Positions 1 to 6,231 of a DNA stretch of 6,231 bases are shown here, one piece after another. The position numbers and the translations under genes are program-made. The notes beneath the pieces were generated by a model. That model ran no database searches, was not told the origin of the DNA, and saw only the letters and a program-made list of their open reading frames with translations. The number at the start of each line of letters is the position of its first letter. Position 1 is the first letter of the stretch. This stretch comes from Streptomyces speibonae (GTDB lineage Bacteria > Actinomycetota > Actinomycetes > Streptomycetales > Streptomycetaceae): positions 207,361 to 213,591 of the forward strand of contig KL568534.1 of assembly GCA_000715605.1 (NCBI GenBank). Direction: 5' to 3'.

Positions 1-370
1 CATCATCACCGCCCTCAAGCGGGCCGGCATCGCCGACATCCCGGTCACCGGCCAGGACGCCGAGCTCGCGGGTGTGCAGCGCATCGTCACCGGTGAGCAG
101 TACATGAGCGTCTACAAGCCCTACCCGCAGGAGGCGGACGTCGCCGCGGAGATGGCCGTCGCGCTGGCCCAGGGCAAGTCGCTGGACTCCATCGCCAAGG
201 ACAAGGTCGACAGCCCCACCACCAAGGGGGTTCCCTCGGTTCTCGTCCCGGTCGTGTCGCTGACCCAGGAGAACATCAACGACACCGTGATCAAGGACGG
301 GATCTACACCCTCGACGAGATCTGCACCGACAAGTACAAGGCCGCCTGCGACAAGATCGGCCTCAAGTAA
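1..370 (+). CDS. xylF: Sugar ABC transporter substrate-binding protein, C-terminal part (xylose type, 5' truncated)
   Basis: This is the last 122 residues of a periplasmic-binding-protein-like protein; the reading frame is open from base 2 and stops with TAA at 368-370. It should bind a monosaccharide, probably D-xylose, outside the membrane and deliver it to the XylGH importer encoded downstream. The sequence shows the conserved C-terminal-lobe pattern of the XylF/ChvE group: PVTGQDAELAGVQRIVTGEQ followed by YMSVYKPYPQEAD, then a helix-rich segment with a PSVLVPVVSLTQENI strand near the end. The C-terminus carries two cysteines nine residues apart (ICTDKYKAAC), which could form a disulfide in an exported protein; this is inference. 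The signal peptide or lipobox that should start the protein lies outside the window. xylG and xylH follow on the same strand after about 190 bases of structured spacer. Family assignment is firm. Xylose specificity rests on the motif and on remembered synteny, so ribose- or other CUT2-sugar binding remains possible. Confidence 0.85.
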   Translation, partial: IITALKRAGIADIPVTGQDAELAGVQRIVTGEQYMSVYKPYPQEADVAAEMAVALAQGKSLDSIAKDKVDSPTTKGVPSVLVPVVSLTQENINDTVIKDGIYTLDEICTDKYKAACDKIGLK

Positions 371-380
371 GCAGTCCCCA

Positions 381-430
381 CGTCCCGTGACACACCGGGG
401 AGTCCGTGATCCGGACTCCCCGACGGGATG
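381..430 (+). terminator. Bulged stem-loop just after xylF (partial terminator or 3' stabiliser)
   Basis: The hairpin begins 10 bases after the xylF stop codon. The inner helix is 11 perfect base pairs (396-406 with 412-422) closed by the 5-base loop TGATC. An outer helix of 8 pairs (381-388 with 423-430, one G-U) stacks below it, with a 7-base bulge (389-395) only on the left side. No T-run follows, which is common for actinobacterial terminators. Since xylG and xylH lie downstream without an obvious promoter of their own, it probably works as a leaky terminator or protects the xylF messenger 3' end, so that binding protein exceeds transporter subunits. The pairing is read directly from the sequence; the role is inference. 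Confidence 0.65.
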
Positions 431-442
431 ACTGCCACGCGC

Positions 443-499
443 TTCCGCCGGCGCCCCGCACACATCAGCCCCGCAAGCTACGCGGGGCGCCGGACGGAA
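443..499 (+). promoter_or_regulatory. Second long stem-loop in the xylF-xylG spacer, with an alternative fold
   Basis: A 12-bp perfect stem (448-459 with 482-493) is extended by 5 more pairs (443-447 with 495-499) across a single bulged A at 494, leaving a 22-base loop. The 7-mer GCCCCGC occurs twice, at 453-459 inside the left arm and at 468-474 inside the loop. Both copies are complementary to 482-488, so a short hairpin (468-474 with 482-488, 7-base loop) competes with the long one. There is no T-run, only AAACCCCCC from 501. It may be a second terminator, an attenuator or an RNase barrier ahead of xylG. The structure is directly visible; any function is inference. Confidence 0.5.
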
Positions 500-527
500 C
501 AAACCCCCCAGTCCTCTGCACAACCTC

Positions 528-551
528 CCGCCGGGTCAGGCGGCGAAGGAG
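528..551 (+). promoter_or_regulatory. xylG ribosome binding site with an adjoining small hairpin
   Basis: The Shine-Dalgarno-like sequence GAAGGAG lies at 545-551. It sits 9 bases before the GTG at 561, normal spacing, but directly abuts the in-frame ATG at 552, which is too close for use. It therefore decides the start in favour of GTG 561. A 5-bp stem (528-532 with 539-543, loop GGGTCA) ends one base before the ribosome binding site. That could mildly affect initiation, but a stem this short in GC-rich DNA may be chance. Confidence 0.6.
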
Positions 552-560
552 ATGGTTCAC

Positions 561-1343
561 GTGTCCGCTACGCCCGTGCTGGCGTTGCGCGGGGTCTCCA
601 AGCGATTCGGTGCCGTCCAGGCGCTCACCGACGTAGAGCTTGAGGTCCACGCCGGTGAGGTGGTCGCCCTGGTGGGCGACAACGGTGCCGGAAAGTCCAC
701 GCTGGTCAAGACGATCGCCGGCGTGCATCCCATCGATGAGGGCAACATCGAGTGGGAAGGGAAGGGCGTCCAGATCAACAAGCCGCACGACGCCCAGGCC
801 CTCGGCATCGCGACGGTCTACCAGGACCTCGCGCTGTGCGACAACATCGATGTCGTCGGCAACCTCTACCTGGGCCGGGAGCTGCGCAGGCGCGGCGTTC
901 TGGACGAGGTCGAGATGGAGCGCCGCTCCCGCGACCTCCTCGACACCCTTTCCATCCGCATCCCCAGCGTGCGGATCCCCGTCGCCTCCCTCTCCGGAGG
1001 CCAGCGCCAGGTCGTGGCCATCGCCCGGTCCATGCTCGGCGAGCCCAAGCTGGTGATCCTCGACGAGCCGACCGCCGCCCTCGGTGTCGAGCAGACCGCC
1101 CAGGTCCTCGACCTCGTCGAACGGCTGCGCGAGCGCGGTCACGCGGTCATCCTCATCAGCCACAACATGGCGGATGTGAAGGCCGTGGCGGACAAGGTCG
1201 CCGTGCTGCGCCTCGGGCGCAACAACGGCGTCTTCGAGGTCAAGTCGACCTCGCAGGAAGAGATCATCTCCGCCATCACGGGCGCCACGGACAACGCCGT
1301 GACCCGTCGTGCGGCGCGCACCAATGGGGAGATCAAGAAGTGA
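561..1343 (+). CDS. xylG: Sugar ABC transporter ATP-binding protein, single ABC domain (xylose type)
   Basis: A 260-residue cytoplasmic ATPase that should power import of the sugar bound by XylF through the XylH channel. Visible ABC motifs, in order: Walker A GDNGAGKST (residues 39-47), Q-loop glutamine 88 in VYQDLALCDN, signature LSGGQRQ (144-150), Walker B LVILDE with catalytic glutamate 169, then the switch histidine 201 in LISHN. All key residues are present. Many CUT2 ATPases (RbsA, E. coli XylG) carry two fused ABC domains and are about 500 residues long. This one is a single domain, like FrcA-type proteins, so it presumably acts as a homodimer. The GTG start was chosen over ATG at 552 because of ribosome binding site spacing. 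The stop codon overlaps the xylH start (GTGA, 4 bases), which suggests translational coupling. The ATPase call is certain; the sugar specificity is inferred from neighbours. Confidence 0.88.
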   Translation: MSATPVLALRGVSKRFGAVQALTDVELEVHAGEVVALVGDNGAGKSTLVKTIAGVHPIDEGNIEWEGKGVQINKPHDAQALGIATVYQDLALCDNIDVVGNLYLGRELRRRGVLDEVEMERRSRDLLDTLSIRIPSVRIPVASLSGGQRQVVAIARSMLGEPKLVILDEPTAALGVEQTAQVLDLVERLRERGHAVILISHNMADVKAVADKVAVLRLGRNNGVFEVKSTSQEEIISAITGATDNAVTRRAARTNGEIKK

Positions 1344-2632
1344 GCACCGAAAAGACCTCCACCCCCGCCGAGGACCACGTCGTGGAGAACCCCGAGGCCG
1401 CGGCCGCGGCGGTCACCGTGGTCGACCCCCGGCTGCTCGTCCGCGAGCAGGGCCTGAAGGGCTACTGGAACGAGTTCAAGCGGAAGATGAAGGCCGGTGA
1501 CCTCGGCTCCATCCCCGTGGTGGCCGGCCTGCTGATCATCTGGGCCATCTTCACCAGCCTGAACTCCAACTTCCTCACCGCCGGCAACTTCTCCAACATG
1601 TCCGTCGCCATGGTCGGCACGGGCATGATCGCCGTCGGTATCGTCTTCGTCCTGCTGCTCGGCGAGATCGACCTGTCGGTCGGCTCGGTCAGCGGTGTCG
1701 CGGGCGCCGCCTTCGCGGTCATGAGCGTCACCCACGGCATGAACGAGGTGCTGGCCATGGTGCTGGCGATCCTCACCGGCACGGCGGCCGGAGCCATCCA
1801 CGGCTTCGTGTTCGCCCGCATCGGCGTCCCGGCCTTCGCCGTGACCCTGGCCGGCCTGCTGTTCTGGCAGGGCTTCATGCTGCAGATCCTGGGCGACGAC
1901 GGCACGATCAACCTCGACTCCGAGGGCATCGTCGTCAAGCTGACCAGCTACTACTTCACCGACATCGCCGCCGCGTACGGCCTGGCGATCGTCGCGACCG
2001 TGGTGTACTTCCTGTCGGCCTTCTTCGACAGCCGCCGCCGTGAGGCCGCCGGGGTGCCGTCCCGGCCGCTGAACGAGATCATCGTACGGACCGTGCTGCT
2101 CGCGGTGCTGGCGTTCGCCGCCGCCATCGTCTTCAACGAGCACCGCGGTCTGCCGCTGGCGCTGGTGATCTTCCTGGGCTTCCTGGTCCTCACCGACTTC
2201 GTGCTCCGCCGCACGTCCTACGGCCGCAAGGTCTTCGCGCTCGGCGGCAGCGTCGAGGCGTCGCGCCGTGCGGGTATCAACGTGGTGGCGGTCCGGATCT
2301 CGGTCTTCGCGATCGCCGGCACCTTCGCCGCGATCGGCGGCCTGTTCGTCGCCTCGAACATCGCCTCCGCCAACCAGGGCGCGGGTACCGGTGAGTTCCT
2401 GATGAACGTCATCGCCGCGGCCGTCATCGGTGGTACGTCGCTGTTCGGTGGCCGTGGCCGCACGTGGGACGCGCTGCTCGGTGTGATGGTGATCATCTCG
2501 ATCACCTACGGTCTGGCGCTGGAGGGCATCGCCTCGCCGGTGCAGTACATGATCACCGGTGGTGTGCTGCTGGCGACCGTCGTCATCGACGCGGTCACCC
2601 GCAAGACGCAGAAGACCGCGGGCCGCGCCTAG
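1340..2632 (+). CDS. xylH: Sugar ABC transporter permease (xylose type, BPD_transp_2 family)
   Basis: A 430-residue integral membrane permease forming the sugar channel of the XylFGH importer. About 11-12 hydrophobic segments are visible, roughly at 57-74, 86-107, 112-130, 137-159, 164-184, 208-229, 247-265, 271-289, 318-340, 353-370, 376-397 and 400-418. Family signatures include EIDLSVGSV (109-117), GVPAFAVTLAGLLFWQG (162-178), a charged cytoplasmic loop YGRKVFALGGSVEASRRAGIN (294-314) that should contact the ATPase, and IGGTSLFGGRGR (363-374). These match XylH-type CUT2 permeases. The first 56 residues are hydrophilic and acidic with an alanine run at 20-24, longer than I would expect for E. 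coli XylH (about 393 residues in total). The GTG start overlaps the xylG stop, with TGGGGAG ending 8 bases upstream as ribosome binding site; no better start is apparent. Translation is probably coupled to xylG. The permease call is firm; xylose as substrate is likely but not proven. Confidence 0.87.
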   Translation: MSTEKTSTPAEDHVVENPEAAAAAVTVVDPRLLVREQGLKGYWNEFKRKMKAGDLGSIPVVAGLLIIWAIFTSLNSNFLTAGNFSNMSVAMVGTGMIAVGIVFVLLLGEIDLSVGSVSGVAGAAFAVMSVTHGMNEVLAMVLAILTGTAAGAIHGFVFARIGVPAFAVTLAGLLFWQGFMLQILGDDGTINLDSEGIVVKLTSYYFTDIAAAYGLAIVATVVYFLSAFFDSRRREAAGVPSRPLNEIIVRTVLLAVLAFAAAIVFNEHRGLPLALVIFLGFLVLTDFVLRRTSYGRKVFALGGSVEASRRAGINVVAVRISVFAIAGTFAAIGGLFVASNIASANQGAGTGEFLMNVIAAAVIGGTSLFGGRGRTWDALLGVMVIISITYGLALEGIASPVQYMITGGVLLATVVIDAVTRKTQKTAGRA

Positions 2633-2662
2633 GGTCCGGGCCCCGCGCCCCCGAAGTACGTC

Positions 2663-2699
2663 GCTGTCGCCCGGTGCCTTCCAGGTGCCGGGCGACAGC
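2663..2699 (+). terminator. Terminator hairpin after xylH
   Basis: Thirty bases after the xylH stop, a 12-bp perfect stem (2663-2674 with 2688-2699) is continued inward by two G-U wobbles and three further pairs (2677-2679 with 2683-2685), closing on a 3-base loop. No T-run follows. Its position at the end of the operon and its stability support a factor-independent terminator that separates xylFGH from dxs transcription. Confidence 0.75.
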
Positions 2700-2725
2700 C
2701 GTGTCGTAGGGCGGGCGCATCCGGG

Positions 2726-2825
2726 GTAGAGCTGATCGGGTGATGTATGACCCACTGCCCGGGGTTGGTCCGGCGGAGCGGAACATTAGACTCGACCCGC
2801 CCGGCAACAGCTCGATCAGCTCTAC
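2726..2825. repeat. 13-bp perfect inverted repeat bracketing the dxs leader and putative promoter
   Basis: GTAGAGCTGATCG at 2726-2738 is the exact reverse complement of CGATCAGCTCTAC at 2813-2825. The arms are separated by 74 bases, and the right arm ends 3 bases before the dxs ribosome binding site (AAGGAGG, 2829-2835). The repeat may be a pair of operator sites for one regulator, or it could fold in RNA if transcripts run in from upstream. The repeat itself is certain; its role is unknown. Confidence 0.6.
2765..2792 (+). promoter_or_regulatory. Possible dxs promoter (-35 TTGGTC, -10 TAGACT)
   Basis: TAGACT at 2787-2792 fits the TANNNT pattern of the Streptomyces vegetative -10 box. TTGGTC at 2765-2770 is a poor -35 match (TTG conserved) with 16-base spacing. 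The site lies downstream of the xylH terminator and about 50 bases before the dxs GTG, where a dxs promoter is expected, and inside the 13-bp inverted repeat. A GGAAC at 2780-2784 could instead belong to an ECF-sigma promoter, but I see no convincing partner box. This is a weak, position-supported prediction. Confidence 0.35.
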
Positions 2826-2840
2826 TGCAAGGAGGCACGG

Positions 2841-4769
2841 GTGCCGCTGCTGACCCGCATCAGGGGACCGCGCGATCTGGACCGGCTCAGCCCGGAGGAG
2901 CTCGACCAGCTGGCCGGGGAGATCCGGACCTTCCTCGTCGAGGCGGTCTCCAAGACCGGCGGCCACCTCGGCCCCAACCTCGGTGTGGTGGAGCTCACCA
3001 TCGCCCTGCACCGGGTCTTCGAGTCGCCCAGGGACAAGGTGCTCTGGGACACCGGCCACCAGTCCTACGTGCACAAGCTGCTGACCGGCCGGCAGGACTT
3101 CTCCAAGCTGAAGATGAAGGGCGGCCTGTCCGGCTACCCCTCTCAGGCCGAGTCCGAGCACGACGTCATCGAGAACAGCCACGCCTCCACCGTGCTCGGC
3201 TGGGCCGACGGCATCGCCAAGGCCAACCAGCTCATGAAGCGCGACGACAGCCACGTCGTCGCGGTCATCGGCGACGGCGCGCTCACCGGCGGCATGGCCT
3301 GGGAGGCGCTGAACAACATCGCCGACGCCAAGGACCGCCCGCTCGTCATCGTCGTCAACGACAACGAGCGCTCCTACTCGCCCACCATCGGCGGCCTCGC
3401 CAACCATCTCGCGACCCTGCGCACCACCGACGGCTACGAGCGTTTCCTGACCCGCACCAAGGACCTCCTGGAGCGCACCCCGGTCGTCGGCAAGCCCCTC
3501 TTCGACACCCTGCACGGCGCCAAGAAGGGCCTGAAGGACTTCATCGCCCCGCAGGGCATGTTCGAGGACCTCGGCCTCAAGTACGTCGGCCCCATCGACG
3601 GCCACGACATCGAGGCCCTGGAGTCGGCGCTGGCCCGCGCCAAGCGGTTCAACGGCCCGGTCATCGTCCACTGCATCACCGAGAAGGGCCGCGGCTACCA
3701 GCCCGCCCTCCAGGACGAGGCGGACCGCTTCCACGCCGTCGGCAGGATCCACCCCGACACGGGCCTGCCGATCGCCACCTCCGGCGCCGACTGGACGTCC
3801 GTCTTCGGCGAGGAGATGGTCAAGCTCGGCGAGGAGCGCGAGGACGTCGTCGCCATCACCGCCGCCATGCTCCAGCCGGTCGGCCTGGACAAGTTCGCCA
3901 AGCGCTTCCCCGACCGGGTCTACGACGTCGGCATCGCCGAGCAGCACGGCGCCGTCTCCGCGGCCGGCCTCGCCCACGCGGGCGTGCACCCCGTCTTCGC
4001 CGTCTACGCCACCTTCCTGAACCGCGCCTTCGACCAGGTGCTGATGGACGTGGCCCTGCACAGGTGCGGCGTGACGTTCGTGCTCGACCGGGCCGGCATC
4101 ACCGGCACCGACGGCGCCTCCCACAACGGCATGTGGGACATGTCGATCCTCCAGGTCGTCCCCGGGCTGCGGCTGGCCGCCCCGCGCGACGCCGACCAGG
4201 TCCGCGCCCAGCTCCGCGAGGCCGTGTCCGTCGAGGACGCGCCCACCGTGGTGCGCTTCTCCAAGGGTGCCGTCGGACCCGCCGTGCCCGCCGTGGGCCG
4301 CGTCGGCGGCATGGACGTCCTGCGCGAGCCCGGCACCGACACCCCCGACGTGCTGCTGGTGTCGGTGGGAGCCCTCGCCCCGATGTGCCTGGAGGCCGCC
4401 GCCCTGCTGGACCGGCAGGGCATCTCCGCCACCGTCGTCGACCCGCGCTGGGTCAAGCCCGTCGACGAGGCGATGGCGCCGCTCGCCGCGAAGCACCGCG
4501 TCGTCGTCACCGTCGAGGACAACTCCCGCGTCGGCGGTGTCGGCTCCACGATCGCCCAGGCGCTGCGCGACGCCGGCGTGGACGTGCCGCTGCGCGACTT
4601 CGGCATCCCGCCGCGCTTCCTCGACCACGCCTCGCGCGCCGAGGTGATGGCGGAGATCGGGCTGACCGCCCCCGACATCGCCCGTCAGGTCACCGGACTG
4701 GTCGCCAAGCTCGACGGGTTGCGCGACGTGCCTTCCGCCGCCGACGCGGTGGAACCCGCCCGCGACTGA
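2841..4769 (+). CDS. dxs: 1-deoxy-D-xylulose-5-phosphate synthase
   Basis: A 642-residue cytoplasmic thiamine-diphosphate enzyme that condenses pyruvate with D-glyceraldehyde 3-phosphate, releasing CO2. This is the first step of the MEP isoprenoid pathway; the product also feeds thiamine and pyridoxal phosphate synthesis. The N-terminal ThDP domain (about 1-300) has GGHLGPNLG with catalytic histidine 42, and the metal-diphosphate motif [16 protein letters not shown] (from 144) ending in NDN (173-175). The pyrimidine domain (about 312-480) has GIAEQH with the cofactor-activating glutamate 367, [10 protein letters not shown] with arginine 395, and [14 protein letters not shown] carrying arginine 417, aspartate 424 and histidine 428. 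A transketolase C-terminal domain follows (about 490-620). Length is normal for the family and no key residue is missing. The GTG start has AAGGAGG 5 bases upstream and directly precedes the conserved N-terminus. A terminator lies on each side, so it is probably monocistronic. Streptomyces often carry a second dxs elsewhere; which paralogue this is cannot be told here. Confidence 0.96.
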   Translation: MPLLTRIRGPRDLDRLSPEELDQLAGEIRTFLVEAVSKTGGHLGPNLGVVELTIALHRVFESPRDKVLWDTGHQSYVHKLLTGRQDFSKLKMKGGLSGYPSQAESEHDVIENSHASTVLGWADGIAKANQLMKRDDSHVVAVIGDGALTGGMAWEALNNIADAKDRPLVIVVNDNERSYSPTIGGLANHLATLRTTDGYERFLTRTKDLLERTPVVGKPLFDTLHGAKKGLKDFIAPQGMFEDLGLKYVGPIDGHDIEALESALARAKRFNGPVIVHCITEKGRGYQPALQDEADRFHAVGRIHPDTGLPIATSGADWTSVFGEEMVKLGEEREDVVAITAAMLQPVGLDKFAKRFPDRVYDVGIAEQHGAVSAAGLAHAGVHPVFAVYATFLNRAFDQVLMDVALHRCGVTFVLDRAGITGTDGASHNGMWDMSILQVVPGLRLAAPRDADQVRAQLREAVSVEDAPTVVRFSKGAVGPAVPAVGRVGGMDVLREPGTDTPDVLLVSVGALAPMCLEAAALLDRQGISATVVDPRWVKPVDEAMAPLAAKHRVVVTVEDNSRVGGVGSTIAQALRDAGVDVPLRDFGIPPRFLDHASRAEVMAEIGLTAPDIARQVTGLVAKLDGLRDVPSAADAVEPARD

Positions 4770-4790
4770 ACCGCATCAGGCGTCGCCCGG

Positions 4791-4836
4791 ATGGGCCGCG
4801 CGTGCCACTGTGAAGAGTGGCGCGCGCGGCCCGTTT
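4791..4836 (+). terminator. Strong terminator after dxs
   Basis: A 17-bp stem with a single internal wobble (4793-4809 with 4816-4832) closes on the 6-base loop GTGAAG. It can be extended by two weaker pairs (4791-4792 with 4833-4834) and is followed by a short T-run (4834-4836). It starts 21 bases after the dxs stop codon. This is the most convincing intrinsic terminator in the window. Confidence 0.88.
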
Positions 4837-4878
4837 GCGTGAGGGCGCACGCGCCGGGGCATACGACCTACGCCCCCT

Positions 4879-4893
4879 CTCGATCATGTCGAG
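4879..4893. repeat. Small inverted repeat in the leader of the permease gene
   Basis: CTCGA at 4879-4883 pairs with TCGAG at 4889-4893 around TCATG, 13 bases before the GGGAGG ribosome binding site (4906-4911) of the next gene. It could be a small operator or a leader hairpin. At 5 bp it may equally be chance. The rest of the 4837-4916 spacer shows no convincing promoter. Confidence 0.25.
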
Positions 4894-4916
4894 GACGACA
4901 AGCGTGGGAGGTACCC

Positions 4917-6231
4917 GTGACAAGCCCCCTCTTCAGGACGAAGAAGGTCGAGCAGTCCATCCGCGACACCGAGGAACCGGAGCATGCGCTCAAGAAGTCC
5001 CTCTCCGCGCTGGATCTGACCGTCTTCGGTGTCGGTGTCATCATCGGCACCGGCATCTTCGTCCTCACCGGTACGGTCGCCAAGGACAACGCCGGGCCGG
5101 CCACGGCCATCGCGTTCGTGGTGGCCGGTGTGGTGTGCGCGCTCGCCGCGCTCTGCTACGCCGAGTTCGCCTCCACCGTCCCGGTGGCGGGCTCCGCGTA
5201 CACCTTCTCGTACGCCTCCCTGGGGGAACTGCCCGCCTGGATCATCGGCTGGGACCTGGTCCTGGAGTTCGCGCTCGGCACGGCGGTGGTGGCCGTCGGC
5301 TGGTCGGGGTACATCCAGTCGCTCATGGACAACGCCGGCTGGGAGATGCCCGCGGCGCTCGGCAGCCGGGAGGGCTCGGACGTCTTCGGGTTCGACATCC
5401 TCGCCGCCGCCCTGGTGCTGGTGCTCACCGGCATCCTCGTCCTCGGCATGAAGCTGTCCGCCCGCGTCACCTCGCTCGTGGTCGCCATCAAGGTGACCGT
5501 GGTCCTCGTGGTGATCATCGCGGGGGCGTTCTTCATCACCGCCGACAACTACGACCCGTTCATCCCGGACTCCAAGCCGGTGCCCGCCGGGGACAGCCTG
5601 GATTCGCCGCTCATCCAGCTGATCTTCGGCTGGGCCCCGGCCAACTTCGGCGTGATGGGCATCTTCACGGCCGCGTCGGTGGTGTTCTTCGCCTTCATCG
5701 GCTTCGACATCGTCGCCACGGCCGCGGAGGAGACCAAGAACCCGCAGCGCGACATGCCCCGCGGCATCCTGGGCTCGCTGTTCATCTGCACGATGCTGTA
5801 CGTGCTGGTGTCGATCGTCGTCACCGGTATGCAGCACTACACCGAGCTGTCCGTGGACGCGCCGCTCGCGGACGCCTTCAAGGCCACCGGGCATCCCTGG
5901 TTCGCGGGCTTCATCAGCTTCGGGGCCGCCGTCGGACTGACGACCGTCTGCATGATCCTGCTGCTCGGGCAGACCCGGGTCTTCTTCGCGATGAGCCGCG
6001 ACGGGCTGCTGCCGCGGTTCTTCTCCCGGGTCCACCCCCGGTTCAGGACCCCGCACCGGCCGACCATCCTGCTCGGTGTCGCCATCGCGATCCTCGCGGG
6101 CTTCACCCCGCTGAACGAACTGGCCGCGCTGGTGAACATCGGTACGCTGTTCGCCTTCGTGATCGTCGCCGTCAGCGTGATCATCCTGCGCCGGAGCCGG
6201 CCCGACCTGCCGCGCGCCTTCCGCACCCCGT
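4917..6231 (+). CDS. APC-superfamily amino acid permease, cationic amino acid transporter type (3' truncated)
   Basis: The first 438 residues of a membrane transporter that probably imports amino acids by proton-coupled or exchange transport; the frame is still open at the window end. The GTG start follows GGGAGG (4906-4911) by 5 bases. A hydrophilic N-terminus of about 28 residues precedes the first membrane segment, LSALDLTVFGVGVIIGTGIFVLTG (from 29), whose GVGVIIGTGIF is the unwound substrate-binding helix of APC carriers. Further family marks are YAEFASTVPVAGSAYTFSY (81-99), GFDIVATAAEETKNPQRDMP (262-281), a strong cationic-amino-acid-transporter-group motif, and GQTRVFFAMSRDGLLPRFF (351-369). 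About 11-12 hydrophobic segments are visible so far. The family usually runs to about 470-500 residues, so only the final membrane segments and tail are missing. The dxs terminator upstream suggests an independent unit. Family is confident; substrate is not determinable, and CAT-like bacterial proteins include broad amino acid carriers such as YfnA. Confidence 0.88.
   Translation, partial: MTSPLFRTKKVEQSIRDTEEPEHALKKSLSALDLTVFGVGVIIGTGIFVLTGTVAKDNAGPATAIAFVVAGVVCALAALCYAEFASTVPVAGSAYTFSYASLGELPAWIIGWDLVLEFALGTAVVAVGWSGYIQSLMDNAGWEMPAALGSREGSDVFGFDILAAALVLVLTGILVLGMKLSARVTSLVVAIKVTVVLVVIIAGAFFITADNYDPFIPDSKPVPAGDSLDSPLIQLIFGWAPANFGVMGIFTAASVVFFAFIGFDIVATAAEETKNPQRDMPRGILGSLFICTMLYVLVSIVVTGMQHYTELSVDAPLADAFKATGHPWFAGFISFGAAVGLTTVCMILLLGQTRVFFAMSRDGLLPRFFSRVHPRFRTPHRPTILLGVAIAILAGFTPLNELAALVNIGTLFAFVIVAVSVIILRRSRPDLPRAFRTP

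Noticed and set aside
406..643. Short + strand open frames (71-76 codons) in the xylF-xylG spacer
   Set aside because: They run through the stem-loops and into xylG, have Arg/Pro-rich translations and no ribosome binding site. The spacer looks like structured non-coding sequence.
752..1339. Possible extension of the xylH frame upstream into xylG
   Set aside because: The frame is open without a stop, but its translation before 1340 is Arg/Pro-rich noise inside xylG. The GTG at 1340 with its own ribosome binding site is the natural start.
1139..2755. Minus-strand open frame of 538 codons opposite xylH
   Set aside because: It is a shadow of xylH, with a Gly/Asp/Glu/His-rich translation, no domain and no plausible ribosome binding site context.
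2595..4628. Long open frame of 677 codons on the minus strand opposite dxs
   Set aside because: It is an antisense shadow created by the high third-position GC of dxs. Its translation is rich in Gly, Asp, Val and His low-complexity runs and has no recognisable domain, while the + strand frame has every DXS motif.
2747..4813. Long + strand open frame of 688 codons overlapping dxs in another frame
   Set aside because: The translation is an Arg/Pro/Ala-rich low-complexity string typical of frame-shifted GC-rich genes. The overlapping dxs frame is clearly the real one.
4835..4867. Promoter for the permease gene (TTGCGT at 4835-4840 with TACGAC at 4862-4867)
   Set aside because: The spacing is 21 bases and the -10 match is poor, and the -35 overlaps the dxs terminator tail. 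Not strong enough to annotate.
4884..6056. Minus-strand open frame of 390 codons opposite the amino acid permease
   Set aside because: The + strand frame in the same place encodes a clear APC permease. The antisense product is low-complexity.

Overview
The window is high-GC DNA with strong G/C bias at third codon positions, GTG start codons, GGAGG-type ribosome binding sites and no TTA codon that I could find in any reading frame. This fits a Streptomyces or close relative. From memory, the gene order matches the S. coelicolor region around SCO6009-SCO6014 (xylFGH, dxs, an amino acid permease). I could not check that by database search. All genes lie on the + strand, and I see no mobile element, CRISPR array, tRNA or rRNA.

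Layout: (1) 1-370 is the 3' end of a sugar-binding protein gene (xylF). (2) 371-560 is an intergenic stretch unusually rich in RNA structure: two long stem-loops, then a small hairpin just before the xylG ribosome binding site. (3) 561-1343 is xylG, a single-domain sugar ABC ATPase, and 1340-2632 is xylH, the permease; they overlap by 4 bases. (4) 2633-2840 holds a terminator-like hairpin, a 13-bp inverted repeat with arms 74 bases apart, and a possible promoter. (5) 2841-4769 is a complete dxs gene. (6) 4770-4916 begins with a very strong terminator hairpin and ends with a ribosome binding site. (7) 4917 to the window end is an APC-family, cationic-amino-acid-transporter-like permease cut by the window edge.

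How the genes work together: XylF, XylG and XylH make up a CUT2-type ABC importer, most likely for D-xylose or a related monosaccharide. The stem-loops after xylF would allow more binding protein than ATPase or permease to be made from one operon. DXS makes 1-deoxy-D-xylulose 5-phosphate from pyruvate and glyceraldehyde 3-phosphate for the MEP isoprenoid pathway, thiamine and pyridoxal phosphate. It appears to be a separate transcription unit between two terminators. The last gene is another separate unit for amino acid uptake.

I found no novel multi-gene system. The genes are ordinary, recognisable Streptomyces genes. The points worth a second look are non-coding: the paired and partly competing hairpins between xylF and xylG, and the inverted repeat that brackets the putative dxs promoter.
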